Shown: in pieces, positions 35,245 to 43,852 of the stretch
Position numbering within the stretch: the stretch's first letter is position 1
How the letters are laid out: each line of letters starts with the position of its first letter
Position numbers and translations under genes: made by a program
The notes under the pieces: generated by a model
What the model was told of the DNA's origin: nothing
Databases searched by the model: none
Seen by the model: only the letters and a program-made list of their open reading frames with translations
Source: Pseudomonas fluorescens
GTDB taxonomy: Bacteria; Pseudomonadota; Gammaproteobacteria; Pseudomonadales; Pseudomonadaceae
Assembly (NCBI RefSeq): GCF_003732425.1
Contig: NZ_MOBX01000013.1
Span: forward strand, 310,001 to 374,000
Length of the DNA: 64,000 bases
Direction of reading: 5' to 3'

Positions 35245-35348
35245 AAGCTTTCTCCTTAACGTTGATATTGATTGTGGTTTTTGCACTTATCAACTTCTCA
35301 TAAAGTAAATTTCCCCTTTGCCCTCCTAACAAGGTTGGTTTCTTAATT

Positions 35349-36041
35349 CTATGGCCAGCGCACCAAATTCAATTCCTTGATTCGAACCGCCATGGCACTG
35401 TCAGATACCCTGAATTGCTGAGCCAAAGAATTGATTGCCATGCCGTTGAATCTGGTACAGCGAGCCAAAGCTATTTCTCGGTCGAGTGAATTTTGCGAGG
35501 CATAAAGAAGGGAATTTGGATCGTTAGCGTTCAGGTGAAAACAACTGACGTCGTTAAAATGAAACTGCCCCTTGCATCCAAACTGGCTTTCAAACCGAGC
35601 AATCACAAGCTTAGGGGGCATAAGGAAACACGCTGCGAAATAATCCGCTTCGCGCTCAATCAGAGGTTTGGTCGATAGTGAGTGATAGCCGCCTATCGGC
35701 CGGTCCCTATGCATAATTTCTTGCTCATGAAGTAGGAAATGGCCTATCTCATGAGCAGCTGTGAAACGGCGTTCATGTAAAGGGAATTCGGTAGAGACTG
35801 CGATTTTTCCGGAGCGCCGATCAAATATCCCAGCTGCTTGGAATTTCTGACCTTGTGGAGCAAATCTTGTGGAACCAAGGGTCGGGAGCTCCAGATACGT
35901 CAGTCCCAACAGTGAAGCCGCAACTGCGGGATCGAGCATGCTTAATAGTGGAGGTTGTCCGCCAGGCCACAGAGCGTCCTTGTTTGCCCAAAGGCCTTCG
36001 TGAACCCAATGCGCTGCTTCTTGGATGTATTCTCGATCCAT
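35349..36041 (-). CDS. ImmA/IrrE-family metallo-endopeptidase
   Basis: At ~230 residues it carries the zinc motif FTAAHEIGHFLLHEQ (HExxH, ~87-91) and further acidic residues downstream (PLIEREADYFAACFLMP), as in ImmA and IrrE. The start at 36041 (MDREYIQEA, with GGTGG upstream) is preferred over 36101, which adds a hydrophobic leader with no homology. The family cleaves repressors, often an adjacent XRE protein, to switch on mobile or stress genes. Here no XRE repressor is next to it, so it may act on a distant target. Confidence 0.8.
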   Translation of the reverse strand: MDREYIQEAAHWVHEGLWANKDALWPGGQPPLLSMLDPAVAASLLGLTYLELPTLGSTRFAPQGQKFQAAGIFDRRSGKIAVSTEFPLHERRFTAAHEIGHFLLHEQEIMHRDRPIGGYHSLSTKPLIEREADYFAACFLMPPKLVIARFESQFGCKGQFHFNDVSCFHLNANDPNSLLYASQNSLDREIALARCTRFNGMAINSLAQQFRVSDSAMAVRIKELNLVRWP

Positions 36042-36357
36042 TTCGCCACCACCACATATTGTGTTAAAAACAAAAATAACCACAATATGTAGGATATTCA
36101 ACCATCTCTCCGTCAGATTTTGATCCAGCTGACGAACGGTGTTGAGTAGGTCAAGCTCATGAGCAAACCACCATGCAGACGGTTTCAGGAATCGAGCCTT
36201 CCGGAAATAATGAAAATGGCAATCAAAATGGGCACGGATTTATTTTTCGCTGATTTTGGTATTGGGAGTGGATTGGTTGAGTGGGTGGGGCCGGGACCGG
36301 TGAGTTAAAGCGTAGGTTGGGAAGCCTCTGAAACCGGATACGGGCAAGTTTCCACAA

Positions 36358-36384
36358 GTCCGCTTTCGGCCAAAAGCGGTCAGT
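36358..36384. repeat. REP-like palindrome
   Basis: CCGCTTT/AAAGCGG form a hairpin around CGGCCA. A closely similar block occurs at 41738-41760 (TGTCCGTTTTCGGCCAGAAG). Such short palindromes are dispersed between genes in Pseudomonas. Bases 36042-36357 show no gene. Confidence 0.5.
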
Positions 36385-36433
36385 GACAATATTCGCAAGG
36401 GCTACCGCTCAGCTTCCCGAAGACCGATCTCGA

Positions 36434-36634
36434 CTATTCGTTAGGTACAGCACCATCGCTGCACGAGCCGCATCTTTGATTACCTTCAGCCTCAACCAAG
36501 GTGATATTCGCGCCTTTATCAGCCAGGTGATACGCCAGCGAAGCGGCCACGATGCCGGCACTAATGACAACGACTCGTTTGCCCAGAGCATTTCCCATAT
36601 CAACCTTCATTCTGTCGACCTGAAGGCGGTTCAT
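36434..36634 (-). pseudogene. N-terminal remnant of an FAD-dependent oxidoreductase
   Basis: The minus-strand frame contains KRVVVISAGIVAASLAYHLADKGANITLVEAE, the FAD-binding start of a D-amino-acid/glycine oxidase-type enzyme. The first glycine of GxGxxG is replaced (ISAGIVA) and the frame ends after about 25 further residues with no catalytic domain. It is a fragment left by deletion. The surroundings (36635-37106) hold nothing else that I can support. Confidence 0.55.
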
Positions 36635-37106
36635 TGTCTGCCTCTGGTCGATTTCTGCTTGTCGTAACGGGCTGCAGTTGTCGTCCAGAAAGCAGATGTA
36701 GATTTGTCTGAAGTGGCGAAATAGCTGACAAATTCATCGTGTTAAAACGCCGCCTGAAATGGTAGCAAGATAAGCGCGTAAGTGTTGTTGGCACTGGAGG
36801 TACCGAAAATTCGTTCAGCTACTACGGCAAGCGTCATCAACGACTATAGTCATTGGTGAGCCAGAGCGAATCTGACCATTCCCCTGCCAACCTGGCCTAA
36901 TCCAATTCCGCGATTACACGGCGGATCTTCTTGTGTTCCTTGATGCGGAACGTGAATGTTTCGCTGCCGAAATCACTCAGGCTCAGGCTGAGATCGAGGC
37001 AGCGTTGTCTTTTTTTGAACCCCTTGATGGTGGATGGAGTTATCCCGCCGGGCACGTCGCATCCCACTGAGCACGTCCCAACCACCCATCTATCAAGGTT
37101 CAAGCA
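36635..37106. other. No supported gene
   Basis: A 68-codon minus-strand frame (36897-37103) is open but shows no family or convincing start. No repeat or structured RNA is evident. The promoter of the peroxiredoxin gene must lie near its right end. Confidence 0.3.
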
Positions 37107-37649
37107 ATGAATACTTTAGAGTTTGATGATGCACAAAAAACCAATGGCGACCTGGTTCAGGGTCCGCTGCCGGCCGGCACTGTCGCGCCCGACTTCACTC
37201 TTCACGCAACCCCTGATCAACAGTTGTCGCTGCGTGAGCTAAAGGGAAATCCCGTGATATTGGCGTTTTATCCCGCTGACTGGACCTCGGTGTGTGGTGA
37301 CCAACTGACCTTGTACAACCAGTTGCTACCCACATTCAGAGAATACGGTGCGGCGCTACTGGGTATCTCGGTTGACAGCGCCTGGTGTCATCAGGCCTTT
37401 GCCAAAGATCGGAATTTTCACTTCAGCCTGCTGGCCGATTTCGAGCCCAAAGGGGCTGTGGCACGACGGTATGGAGCGTACGAGTCCCAGCTCGGGGTTT
37501 GTAAGCGTGCGCTGTTCGTGATTGACAAGGACGGGGTGGTTGCCTGGAGCTACGTCTCCCCGATGGCAATCAACCCTGGTGCGGACGGTATTCTGGATGC
37601 GCTGGATGCTTTGGCGAATTCGCCACAAAGCACGCCAACCAAAAATTAA
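37107..37649 (+). CDS. Peroxiredoxin (AhpC/TSA family)
   Basis: At 180 residues it has the peroxiredoxin core VAPDFTLHATPDQQLSLRELKGNPVILAFYPADWTSVCGDQL with the peroxidatic cysteine at position ~72, then LLGISVDSAWCHQAFA and ALFVIDKDGVV. It reduces peroxides with electrons from a thiol partner. Only 11 bp separate it from a DsbA/thioredoxin-fold gene, so the two are probably co-transcribed and may be redox partners. The usual GVCKRALFVI block is intact. Confidence 0.87.
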   Translation: MNTLEFDDAQKTNGDLVQGPLPAGTVAPDFTLHATPDQQLSLRELKGNPVILAFYPADWTSVCGDQLTLYNQLLPTFREYGAALLGISVDSAWCHQAFAKDRNFHFSLLADFEPKGAVARRYGAYESQLGVCKRALFVIDKDGVVAWSYVSPMAINPGADGILDALDALANSPQSTPTKN

Positions 37650-37660
37650 CAGGTGATTAG

Positions 37661-38200
37661 ATGGCCACTCTCAAAGTCCCGGTAAGTGCCAACGACCATC
37701 GCCAGGGAAGTGCGCATGCCAAGGTCACCTTGGTCGAATTTGGCGACTATGAATGTCCCTATTGCGGTGAAGCTTATTGGATGGTCAAGAATCTGCAACA
37801 GCATTTTCGCGATGACTTGCTGTTTGTGTTCCGTAACTTCCCTCTGACCACCGCTCACCCCCATGCATTGGGTGCAGCGGTCACCGCTGAGTATGCCGGG
37901 AGTCGAGGATTCTTCTGGGAGGCCCACGACGAATTGTACGAAAATCAGGATCGATTGGGCCTGCCGCTGTATCGCGCCATCGTTCTCAAACACGGCCTTT
38001 CCAGGGAGGAATTCGATCTTGCAATGCAAGAGGATACTTACATTCCCAAAATACAAGCCGATTTCAATGGAGGTGTACGCAGCGGCGTGAATGGCACCCC
38101 AGCGTTTTACATTGACGGGCTTCGCTATGACGGAGTTCCAGAGTTCATCGGGATGAGTCAGATGATTGAGCTTTTGTTAGTGCGTGGACGAAATCGCTAG
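37661..38200 (+). CDS. DsbA/thioredoxin-fold disulfide oxidoreductase
   Basis: At 179 residues it has the active site FGDYECPYCGEAYWMVK (CPYC) and the cis-proline loop VNGTPAFYIDGLRY, as in DsbA/DsbG-like proteins used in thioredoxin-like modules. No signal peptide is visible, so it appears cytoplasmic, unlike DsbA. It follows the peroxiredoxin closely and ends ~100 bp before ltrA. A likely role is to regenerate the peroxiredoxin or repair protein thiols. A decayed copy of the same gene type lies at 39957-40028. Confidence 0.85.
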   Translation: MATLKVPVSANDHRQGSAHAKVTLVEFGDYECPYCGEAYWMVKNLQQHFRDDLLFVFRNFPLTTAHPHALGAAVTAEYAGSRGFFWEAHDELYENQDRLGLPLYRAIVLKHGLSREEFDLAMQEDTYIPKIQADFNGGVRSGVNGTPAFYIDGLRYDGVPEFIGMSQMIELLLVRGRNR

Positions 38201-38297
38201 AGAGCCAAATCGGCTTGGCATCACCCACATCGGAGCCGAGGAAAAACCAACGTTAGCTTCCTTTTACATACAGAGGTGGACACGGAGCCGGCAACTA

Positions 38298-39398
38298 ATG
38301 AAATCTTTGAAGTATTATGAAGAAAATCGACACGCCACATGGTTGGAGTTGTTTTTTGACCTGACTTTCGTTGTTACGATAGGCCAGGTTACGCACACTC
38401 TCGGACATGTTCATGACGGGCACTTTGAACATAAGCAATTATGGACATTCTTACTGCTTTTTGTACCGTTGTGGTGGATCTGGTCCAGTCACACGATTTA
38501 CTCCAACAGGTTCGATACAGACAGCAATCTTCACCGTTTGGCAACATTATTCATAATGCTCCTGCTCATTGTGCTATCGGCACGGATCGGGGAAGACCTG
38601 GAAGTGAACTACCCGCTTATTATTGCCTGCTATTTTGGTATACGTGCGATCATCAGTGTTATGTATATTTCATCCATTAGTAAACTCGATTCTCGCGGCG
38701 AACTTTCCTCAAGGCTTGGTTTCGCCCTATTAGTTAGCGCAGTTATTAGCCTTTCATCCGTTATTTTTGACCCGCCCTTGCGTTACCTTGTTGCTTATAT
38801 TGGGATTGTTCTTGATATTCTGTTTCCTGTATTTTTCTGGACTAAACTAAAACCGTTGCCAGCACACACGGAACACTTGGTTGAGCGCATAGGCCTACTC
38901 ACCCTAATCTTATTGGGGGAGTCAATTATTAGCCTTTCCGGAGGCTTATCTAACATTCAATGGGGTTATTATAATGTGATGGCGGCCATCACCGGATTTA
39001 TCATGATTTGCAGTATCTGGTGGATCTATTTTGATAGTTTTTACTTATTAAACAAACATCAAAGCAGTATGATTGGGCACGCCTTAATCTACTCACACCT
39101 TTTTCTTTTTATGGGGCTGGCACTTCTGGCAAATTTGATAAGGCATGCGATCCTGAACGACATTGCGATACGCGATTTTCAGATTATGTCGATCACCGGC
39201 ATGGCCTTGTTTTTCCTAGGTAAGCAATATGGCTATTTCATAGCCGTGAGTAGAATAAGGAAATACATACTGCAAAACACGTTGATAGTGTTTTCTTTGG
39301 GCGGGTTAGTCGTATTTTTACCCCGCGTCGAGTACATATTGGTCGGCCTGACAGCAACCATGATCTCTTATGTTTTTCTAAATTTCAGATATCGTTGA
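38298..39398 (+). CDS. ltrA: Low-temperature-requirement A (LtrA) family membrane protein
   Basis: From ATG 38298 the protein is about 366 residues and starts MKSLKYYEENRHATWLELFFDLTFVVTIGQ, the LtrA signature (RHATWLELFFDL). It has about ten hydrophobic segments. GGAG lies upstream. An earlier GTG at 38184 would overlap the previous gene and add an untypical leader. LtrA was named from Listeria, where mutants grow poorly in the cold; its molecular activity is unknown. It is codirectional with the redox pair and could be in one operon. Codon use is more AT-rich than in neighbouring core genes. Confidence 0.82.
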   Translation: MKSLKYYEENRHATWLELFFDLTFVVTIGQVTHTLGHVHDGHFEHKQLWTFLLLFVPLWWIWSSHTIYSNRFDTDSNLHRLATLFIMLLLIVLSARIGEDLEVNYPLIIACYFGIRAIISVMYISSISKLDSRGELSSRLGFALLVSAVISLSSVIFDPPLRYLVAYIGIVLDILFPVFFWTKLKPLPAHTEHLVERIGLLTLILLGESIISLSGGLSNIQWGYYNVMAAITGFIMICSIWWIYFDSFYLLNKHQSSMIGHALIYSHLFLFMGLALLANLIRHAILNDIAIRDFQIMSITGMALFFLGKQYGYFIAVSRIRKYILQNTLIVFSLGGLVVFLPRVEYILVGLTATMISYVFLNFRYR

Positions 39399-39626
39399 AT
39401 CATTATTATCAGACCAGAGGGTGGGACCAAGTGAGCAAGTGGCTGACTTGCGGTTACATGTTGCCCACTACGTCGTTCTCACTGCCCGTGCGCTACTCGC
39501 CGCTACCCTTGGTCTATTTGGGTTTGTAATCCTGGTATCGTCGACCATAGTTAAGAGTCTCGGATGCCCCTCTTAGCTATCGCGATCTGATAGCGCCAGC
39601 CGCATCGTAACAACAGGAGCCACATC

Positions 39627-39929
39627 ATGGTCAAAGTAGCGTTGTTCGTTCGCCTGGAAGCAAAACCCGGGAAAGAAAAGGATGTAGAGAGCTTTCTTTT
39701 GGGCGGCCTTCCGTTAGTGGAGTAGGAGCCAGCCACTACAGCCTGGTTTGGAATCCGCTTGGGGCCGTCCACCTTTGGCATCTTTGACGCATTCCCGGAT
39801 GAAGCGGGCCGGCAGGCTCATCTTTCGGGCAAGGTCGCGGCGGCGCTTATGGCAAACGCTGCCGAGCTATTTGCCGAACCGCCATCAATCGAGAAGGTTG
39901 ACGTCCTTGCGGCCAAGCTACCCGGCTAA
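39627..39929 (+). pseudogene. Antibiotic-biosynthesis-type monooxygenase (ABM) with internal stop
   Basis: Reading from ATG 39627: MVKVALFVRLEAKPGKEKDV..LPLVE, stop (TAG 39723-39725), then EPATTAWFGIRLGPSTFGIFDAF..AAKLPG to TAA 39927-39929. Apart from one stop codon at position 33 the frame is intact and the length (101 codons) is right for the ABM fold. GGAG stands upstream. It is either a recently inactivated gene, a sequencing error, or a read-through case; the first is the simplest. Confidence 0.7.
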
Positions 39930-39956
39930 GCAAACCCAATAGGAAGCTCCAGTCAG

Positions 39957-40028
39957 TACTGGGAGGCCCACGATGTATTTTGTGAAAATCAGGATAGCCT
40001 GGTCCTGCTGCTGTTCCGGGCGGTGATC
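39957..40028 (+). pseudogene. DsbA-like remnant
   Basis: YWEAHDVFCENQDSLV (39957 onward) matches FWEAHDELYENQDRLG of the intact DsbA-like gene at 37661 in protein and largely in DNA. It continues LLLFRAVI and then is lost. Neither the CPYC site nor the rest of the fold is present. It looks like the scar of a deleted second copy. Confidence 0.6.
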
Positions 40029-40164
40029 AATCAAAACACCTGTATTGAAGATAAATGTCATGGCTAAAGTGCCGTGTCCAGGATTTATGCCATGCTCGCG
40101 CGCTCGGTATAAGTGAAAGGATACGCGCGCAAATCGTGTCCATGGACGGCGTGGAGCCGCACAG

Positions 40165-40314
40165 AATCTGCAAGGCAACGTGCTCATCACGGGTTTAGGC
40201 TGGGTAGGGTAGATTGTTTGCCGAGCACCGGTCGCTCATGGCGCGAAGATCTCCATCATTGATATAGAACCGGAGGTCATCCGCGCCGTGACACCTTATG
40301 GTTTCGTCAAGTGA
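40165..40314 (+). pseudogene. Kef-type antiporter RCK-domain remnant
   Basis: One frame reads NLQGNVLITGLGWVG, stop, IVCRAPVAHGAKISIIDIEPEVIRAVTPYGFVK, stop. This is the start of an RCK/TrkA-N nucleotide-binding domain as in KefB/KefC antiporters. The internal TAG and the loss of everything on both sides show it is dead. It ends 29 bp from the convergent flavin monooxygenase gene. Confidence 0.6.
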
Positions 40315-40343
40315 GCATTCGTCGGCGTAGCAGTGACCGATGT

Positions 40344-41342
40344 TCAATGAGCTGCCTGACGCGGCTGCACTCCGAACTGCGCAACGATGTGCGTACCCAA
40401 TTCCTCAATAACTTCCACCGCAGGGCGCTTGCCGTATTTGAGATTGAGAATGACGTGGTCCACGCCGATTTCCTCAAGCGACTCCAGCAAAAATCGTAGA
40501 TGGTAACGTCCAAGTCTGAACCCCAAATGGATACGTGTGGGTGGCGTTGACGGATTCTCATCGAGATCGATGTACAGCGACTGAGTAAAGGGCTTATACA
40601 CAGAGCCACATTGTTTCGTGACCTCCAGTCGCCAATCTTCCACGACCAGCCGCTGCATGTTCGGAATGCGTGGATAGTTGATCCATCCGCTGCTCTCACG
40701 CGCGATCCAATCCAGTGACTGGCGACTGTTGCCGGTCACGAGCATTGGAATGAATTGGGTGGTAGGTTTCGGAATCAGGTCTGCGCCTTGCATTTCACCA
40801 GTGCTCCAGTGGATGGGCTCAAAACTGGTGCTGTGGGCGCGGCGAATCACTTCGTAGTGTTCTCGAAAGATCTCTCCACGCCTTTCGGGATCGACGCCAA
40901 ACGCCGAAAACTCCACTGGCCGATCTCCCGTAGCAACCCCCAGAATCAAGCGACCAGTGCTCAACTGATCGACGCTGGCTGACGCCTTGGCCGTGTGCAG
41001 GGGATGGTGCAGCGGGATGGCGATGGAGGCGGTGCCAAGTGCAATCTCCGAGGTATGGGCGGCCATATAACCCAGGTAAACCCAGGGGTCGAAGACTTGG
41101 CCGACATCGCCGAAGCCAGGGTCGCGAAGCGGCACGTCGCGAAACCAGAGCGCGCAGAAGCCCAGCGCCTCGGCTTGTTTAGCCAGTGTGACCTGGTTGA
41201 GCATGCTCGGAGTGTCCCCGTCGAACGCCTCCATGGGAAAGAATAATCCAAGGCTCAAATGCCCCTGAGTGAAGGTTCGGCTGAACCCTCGATGCTGCTG
41301 GTAAGGAATCGTGCTCGGCCGATACATACGGATTGACCTCAT
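40344..41342 (-). CDS. Luciferase-like flavin-dependent monooxygenase
   Basis: The protein (~330 residues from ATG 41342; 41327 is another possible start) has the bacterial luciferase-like fold: LSLGLFFPMEAFDGDTPSM, LAKQAEALGFCALWFRDVP, GTASIAIPLHHPLHTAKASASVDQLSTGRLILGVATGDRP. Such enzymes use FMNH2 and oxygen to cleave sulfonates, nitrilotriacetate-like compounds or other small molecules. No flavin reductase lies nearby. The substrate is unknown. It is convergent with the dead antiporter fragment and has no operon partner. Confidence 0.83.
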   Translation of the reverse strand: MRSIRMYRPSTIPYQQHRGFSRTFTQGHLSLGLFFPMEAFDGDTPSMLNQVTLAKQAEALGFCALWFRDVPLRDPGFGDVGQVFDPWVYLGYMAAHTSEIALGTASIAIPLHHPLHTAKASASVDQLSTGRLILGVATGDRPVEFSAFGVDPERRGEIFREHYEVIRRAHSTSFEPIHWSTGEMQGADLIPKPTTQFIPMLVTGNSRQSLDWIARESSGWINYPRIPNMQRLVVEDWRLEVTKQCGSVYKPFTQSLYIDLDENPSTPPTRIHLGFRLGRYHLRFLLESLEEIGVDHVILNLKYGKRPAVEVIEELGTHIVAQFGVQPRQAAH

Positions 41343-41968
41343 GGCAGAACGTGAACAGCGCCCCCGTTTCCAGAGGTGCTGCGGCATCGGTCGCTTTTGA
41401 ACGGCAGGTGGGGGGACTGGGTCTGGCTTTTACCCGTTGCGCCGTACTGCCGGTCGTGTGGACCGGACTCAGGGGGCAGTTGCTGGCGATAGGCGCGGGT
41501 TGGTCCGGGTGGGTGTTAAGCGGACGGTCAAAGGAAGTCAGATCTCTCGGCTCTATACCACCAGATGGGCAAGGCGTTCGAGGAATTATTCTATAAGCGT
41601 AGGCGGTTTTGCAGCTCTCCGCCATATTCTTACAATCGAGCCGCTGGCGGGCGAAAGTCGCGTATCGAAGGCAGTTATCGGTCGTTTCCTGCCATTCCAG
41701 AACGGCCGCTATTGGCCGATAGTGGCCGCTCACAGATGTCCGTTTTCGGCCAGAAGCGACCGGTCTGTCTGATAAATAAATCTGTCCCCATTCCACCTCA
41801 TTCCACCTTGCGGCGTGTTGATGAGGCGTGTTTAGGAGTTTTTCGTGGTTGTTTAAAAGACACGTCGCGTTACCAGCTTAAGGCTACAACGTCTTGCGCC
41901 ATTGCCTACGACTACGCCAGAATCCGCCGGCTTGTGCGCCTCAAGGGCCACCGGTAACTTGGTTCGCA
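41343..41968. repeat. Gene-free stretch with palindromic repeats
   Basis: No coding sequence is convincing. Bases 41704-41727 form a near-perfect palindrome (GGCCGCTAT/ATAGTGGCC). At 41738-41760 stands a second copy of the block seen at 36358-36384 (CCGTTTTCGGCCAGAAGCG). These look like dispersed Pseudomonas intergenic repeats. Confidence 0.5.
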
Positions 41969-42189
41969 TCACTGATTCCCAGTGATCGGGTTTAGTAGCC
42001 CGTGGTAAATGAAAGTGCACAAGCGTCCATCAAAAGGTATTCACGTACCTGCACTCGATGGCGGCTGTGCGTAGGGCGCCCTCGGGCGCGCCGGCTTTCT
42101 TCTTTTCCCCGGTCTACTAACCTGCGTACAGCTGCCACCCCCTGTTTAGTAGCTCGGAGCGGCGGCCACACCACAGGAAAAAGAAGAAC
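41969..42189 (+). promoter_or_regulatory. Structured leader of the DUF6124 gene
   Basis: A 6-bp hairpin (TCACTG/CAGTGA, 41969-41974 with 41980-41985) is followed by GTTTAGTAGC at 41990-41999. The same 10-mer recurs at 42144-42153. A GC hairpin (GCGCCC/GGGCGC) stands near 42078-42091. The start codon follows 36 bp after the second repeat. I recall leaders of this kind before DUF3077/DUF6124 genes; a regulatory RNA is possible but unproven. Confidence 0.45.
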
Positions 42190-42552
42190 ATGTTCAAGAT
42201 CACGCCGAACCCGCCGGAAACAGATCCGGCCTCCCCGTATGAATCCCCCAACTCCAAGAAATTCCACGAGGCCGCCGAACGCGCCCTCGACTACTACCTC
42301 ACGCCAACCCAACGCATCATGGGCAGCGACCAGAAACACGCGCCCATGTTTCTGGCCAACGCCGACTACGACAGCGAGTCCCTGCTCGTCAACGCCAGCG
42401 AGTCCCTCAGCTCAGCCACCGAAATGCTCTGCAACTTCGCCGCCCTCCTGGACCCAGGCTACCGCAAGACTGCGCTGGGGATTGCGCAAGTGGTGATGCT
42501 GGGGGAATTGGCGGTGAATCGAGCGCTGGATAATGTTGTGCCGGTGGATTGA
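42190..42552 (+). CDS. DUF6124 (DUF3077-type) protein
   Basis: At 120 residues it shows the typical Pseudomonas family layout: FKITPNPPETDPASPYESPNSKKFHEAAERALDYYLTP, then ANADYDSESLLVNASESLSSATEMLCNFAALLDPGYRK and a hydrophobic C-terminal helix. The family is small, acidic, often present in several copies per genome, and of unknown function. It has a long structured leader and no operon partner. A Shine-Dalgarno-like AGGAAAAAG precedes the ATG. Confidence 0.83.
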   Translation: MFKITPNPPETDPASPYESPNSKKFHEAAERALDYYLTPTQRIMGSDQKHAPMFLANADYDSESLLVNASESLSSATEMLCNFAALLDPGYRKTALGIAQVVMLGELAVNRALDNVVPVD

Positions 42553-42767
42553 GGGGTAATTCCCTTTGCAACTTCGGGGACAGAACCAATTAAAAACGTG
42601 GTCTGTCCCCGTTGCTACACGTGATGTGTAATGCACTCTGTGCTCCCCGACTTCCGTGTAGGCAAACACCAAATCGCCCGTTACTGAGTCTACGGAGCTG
42701 ATCAAAGTGAGATGCGCCGGTGGCCGGCCTGACCCCTTTGAATGACGTAGTTTGATAACCGCGACCC

Positions 42768-43082
42768 TTATGTATTTCGCTTTATGAAATCGGAGAGCTT
42801 CGCGGCTTTATTGCGTAACTCATCGAATCTTTCGTTTAGCTCAACATGGCCCGGCTTCCAGCAAAGGACGCCATTGTCATGGCTTTGACCAAGAATGAGA
42901 TCATTGAATGAACCCATTCCGCCATAGGCTTGCTGTAGGTACTCAATTCCGGAGTAATCAGAATCCATTAAGCGTGCTCTTGCCTTACGCATCCACAGAC
43001 TCCAGTGAGTATCTCCATCGCTCTCAAGCATTGCTGCAAGCTGATCAAGAACGCAGATCAGCTCTTCGGTTTTCGGTCCCAT
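42768..43082 (-). CDS. DUF6966-like small protein
   Basis: This 104-residue acidic soluble protein runs EELICVLDQLAAMLESDGDTHWSLWMRKARARLMDSDYSGIEYLQQAYGGMGSFNDLILGQ. The WxxWMxxAxxxL and GGMGSFNDL blocks match the DUF6966 family as I remember it. Function is unknown; relatives occur near toxin-immunity or orphan loci. It is convergent with the DUF6124 gene and has no partner. Bases 43083-43321 hold only palindromic repeat-like sequence (around 43190-43250). Confidence 0.6.
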   Translation of the reverse strand: MGPKTEELICVLDQLAAMLESDGDTHWSLWMRKARARLMDSDYSGIEYLQQAYGGMGSFNDLILGQSHDNGVLCWKPGHVELNERFDELRNKAAKLSDFIKRNT

Positions 43083-43321
43083 TTCTTAACATCCTTCAAG
43101 TGCAACACGATATGGGAAGTTGTCCCGCTACAGAGTGTTTCTTGCCTGTCTCGCTGCATAAGCTACTGTTTCGCCATCAGGTTGTCCAAGGGGCGCTCTT
43201 GGCCGATTGCTGCCGGTCACCAACGCTGCAATCGCCCCATAGCTCCCGGTGAGGAACGGTAGATTTTGACCACAACCGGCCACTTGACAGCCCCCCGAAC
43301 GTTTTGAGTCCGTCTGATCTT

Positions 43322-43784
43322 CTATGAAAGAAGCGCTCGCAACGGAGCTGGAATGGGTACGACTTCTTTACTTTCCGGTGAGACACATACGTGTGTGACA
43401 TTCGCGCTAAATGCCAGCACGCCTTTGCCTATAAACCCCTCAACCAAAAAAGTAAAAGAGTGCTCCCCCAACCTGGCCACGCCAACTTTAATAATCATTT
43501 CGTCATCCCACGTCACCGGAGCCAGCAACTCGATCGACATCGCGCGCACCGGCGGGAGTATATTAAAACTCATCACAGCTCTAAGCCCCGGCCCCCTACC
43601 TATCTGTCTAGTGCTGTACAAATGGCTCTACAGCAAAATGTGAAAATCGCGGGGTGTACACCACCCCTGCCGGATCACAATCTCCGAACAAAATAGTTCG
43701 ACTTACAATAACCGCATCTGGCATTAAATCCCCCCTACTCGCCAGCGTCAGGCCGATATCAATGAGTTCTTTTCGCTCGGCCAT
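43322..43784 (-). pseudogene. 4HBT-type thioesterase, frameshifted
   Basis: From ATG 43784 the minus strand reads MAERKELIDIGLTLASRG, then MPDAVIVSRTILFGDCDPAG with VVYTPRFSHFAVE, the hot-dog fold start with its catalytic DCDPAG. Near 43620 that frame ends (FVQH, stop). Another frame continues ILPPVRAMSIELLAPVTWDDE, LGEHSFTF and VPIPAPLRALLS to the family C-terminus. One frameshift therefore splits an otherwise complete acyl-CoA thioesterase gene. It may be recent decay or a base-call error. Confidence 0.72.
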
Positions 43785-43852
43785 CAAAGGCTTCTGCCTT
43801 TGATGACGGCGATTTTCTCTATATCAGCGACTCTAGGGTTTTCGGCTAGAAC

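Noticed and set aside
36897..37103. 68-codon minus-strand frame before the peroxiredoxin
   Set aside because: No family and no start signal; C-terminal IRRVIAELD is suggestive but not enough.
37661..38200. Reading the DsbA-like protein as a periplasmic DsbA
   Set aside because: No signal peptide is present from the chosen start.
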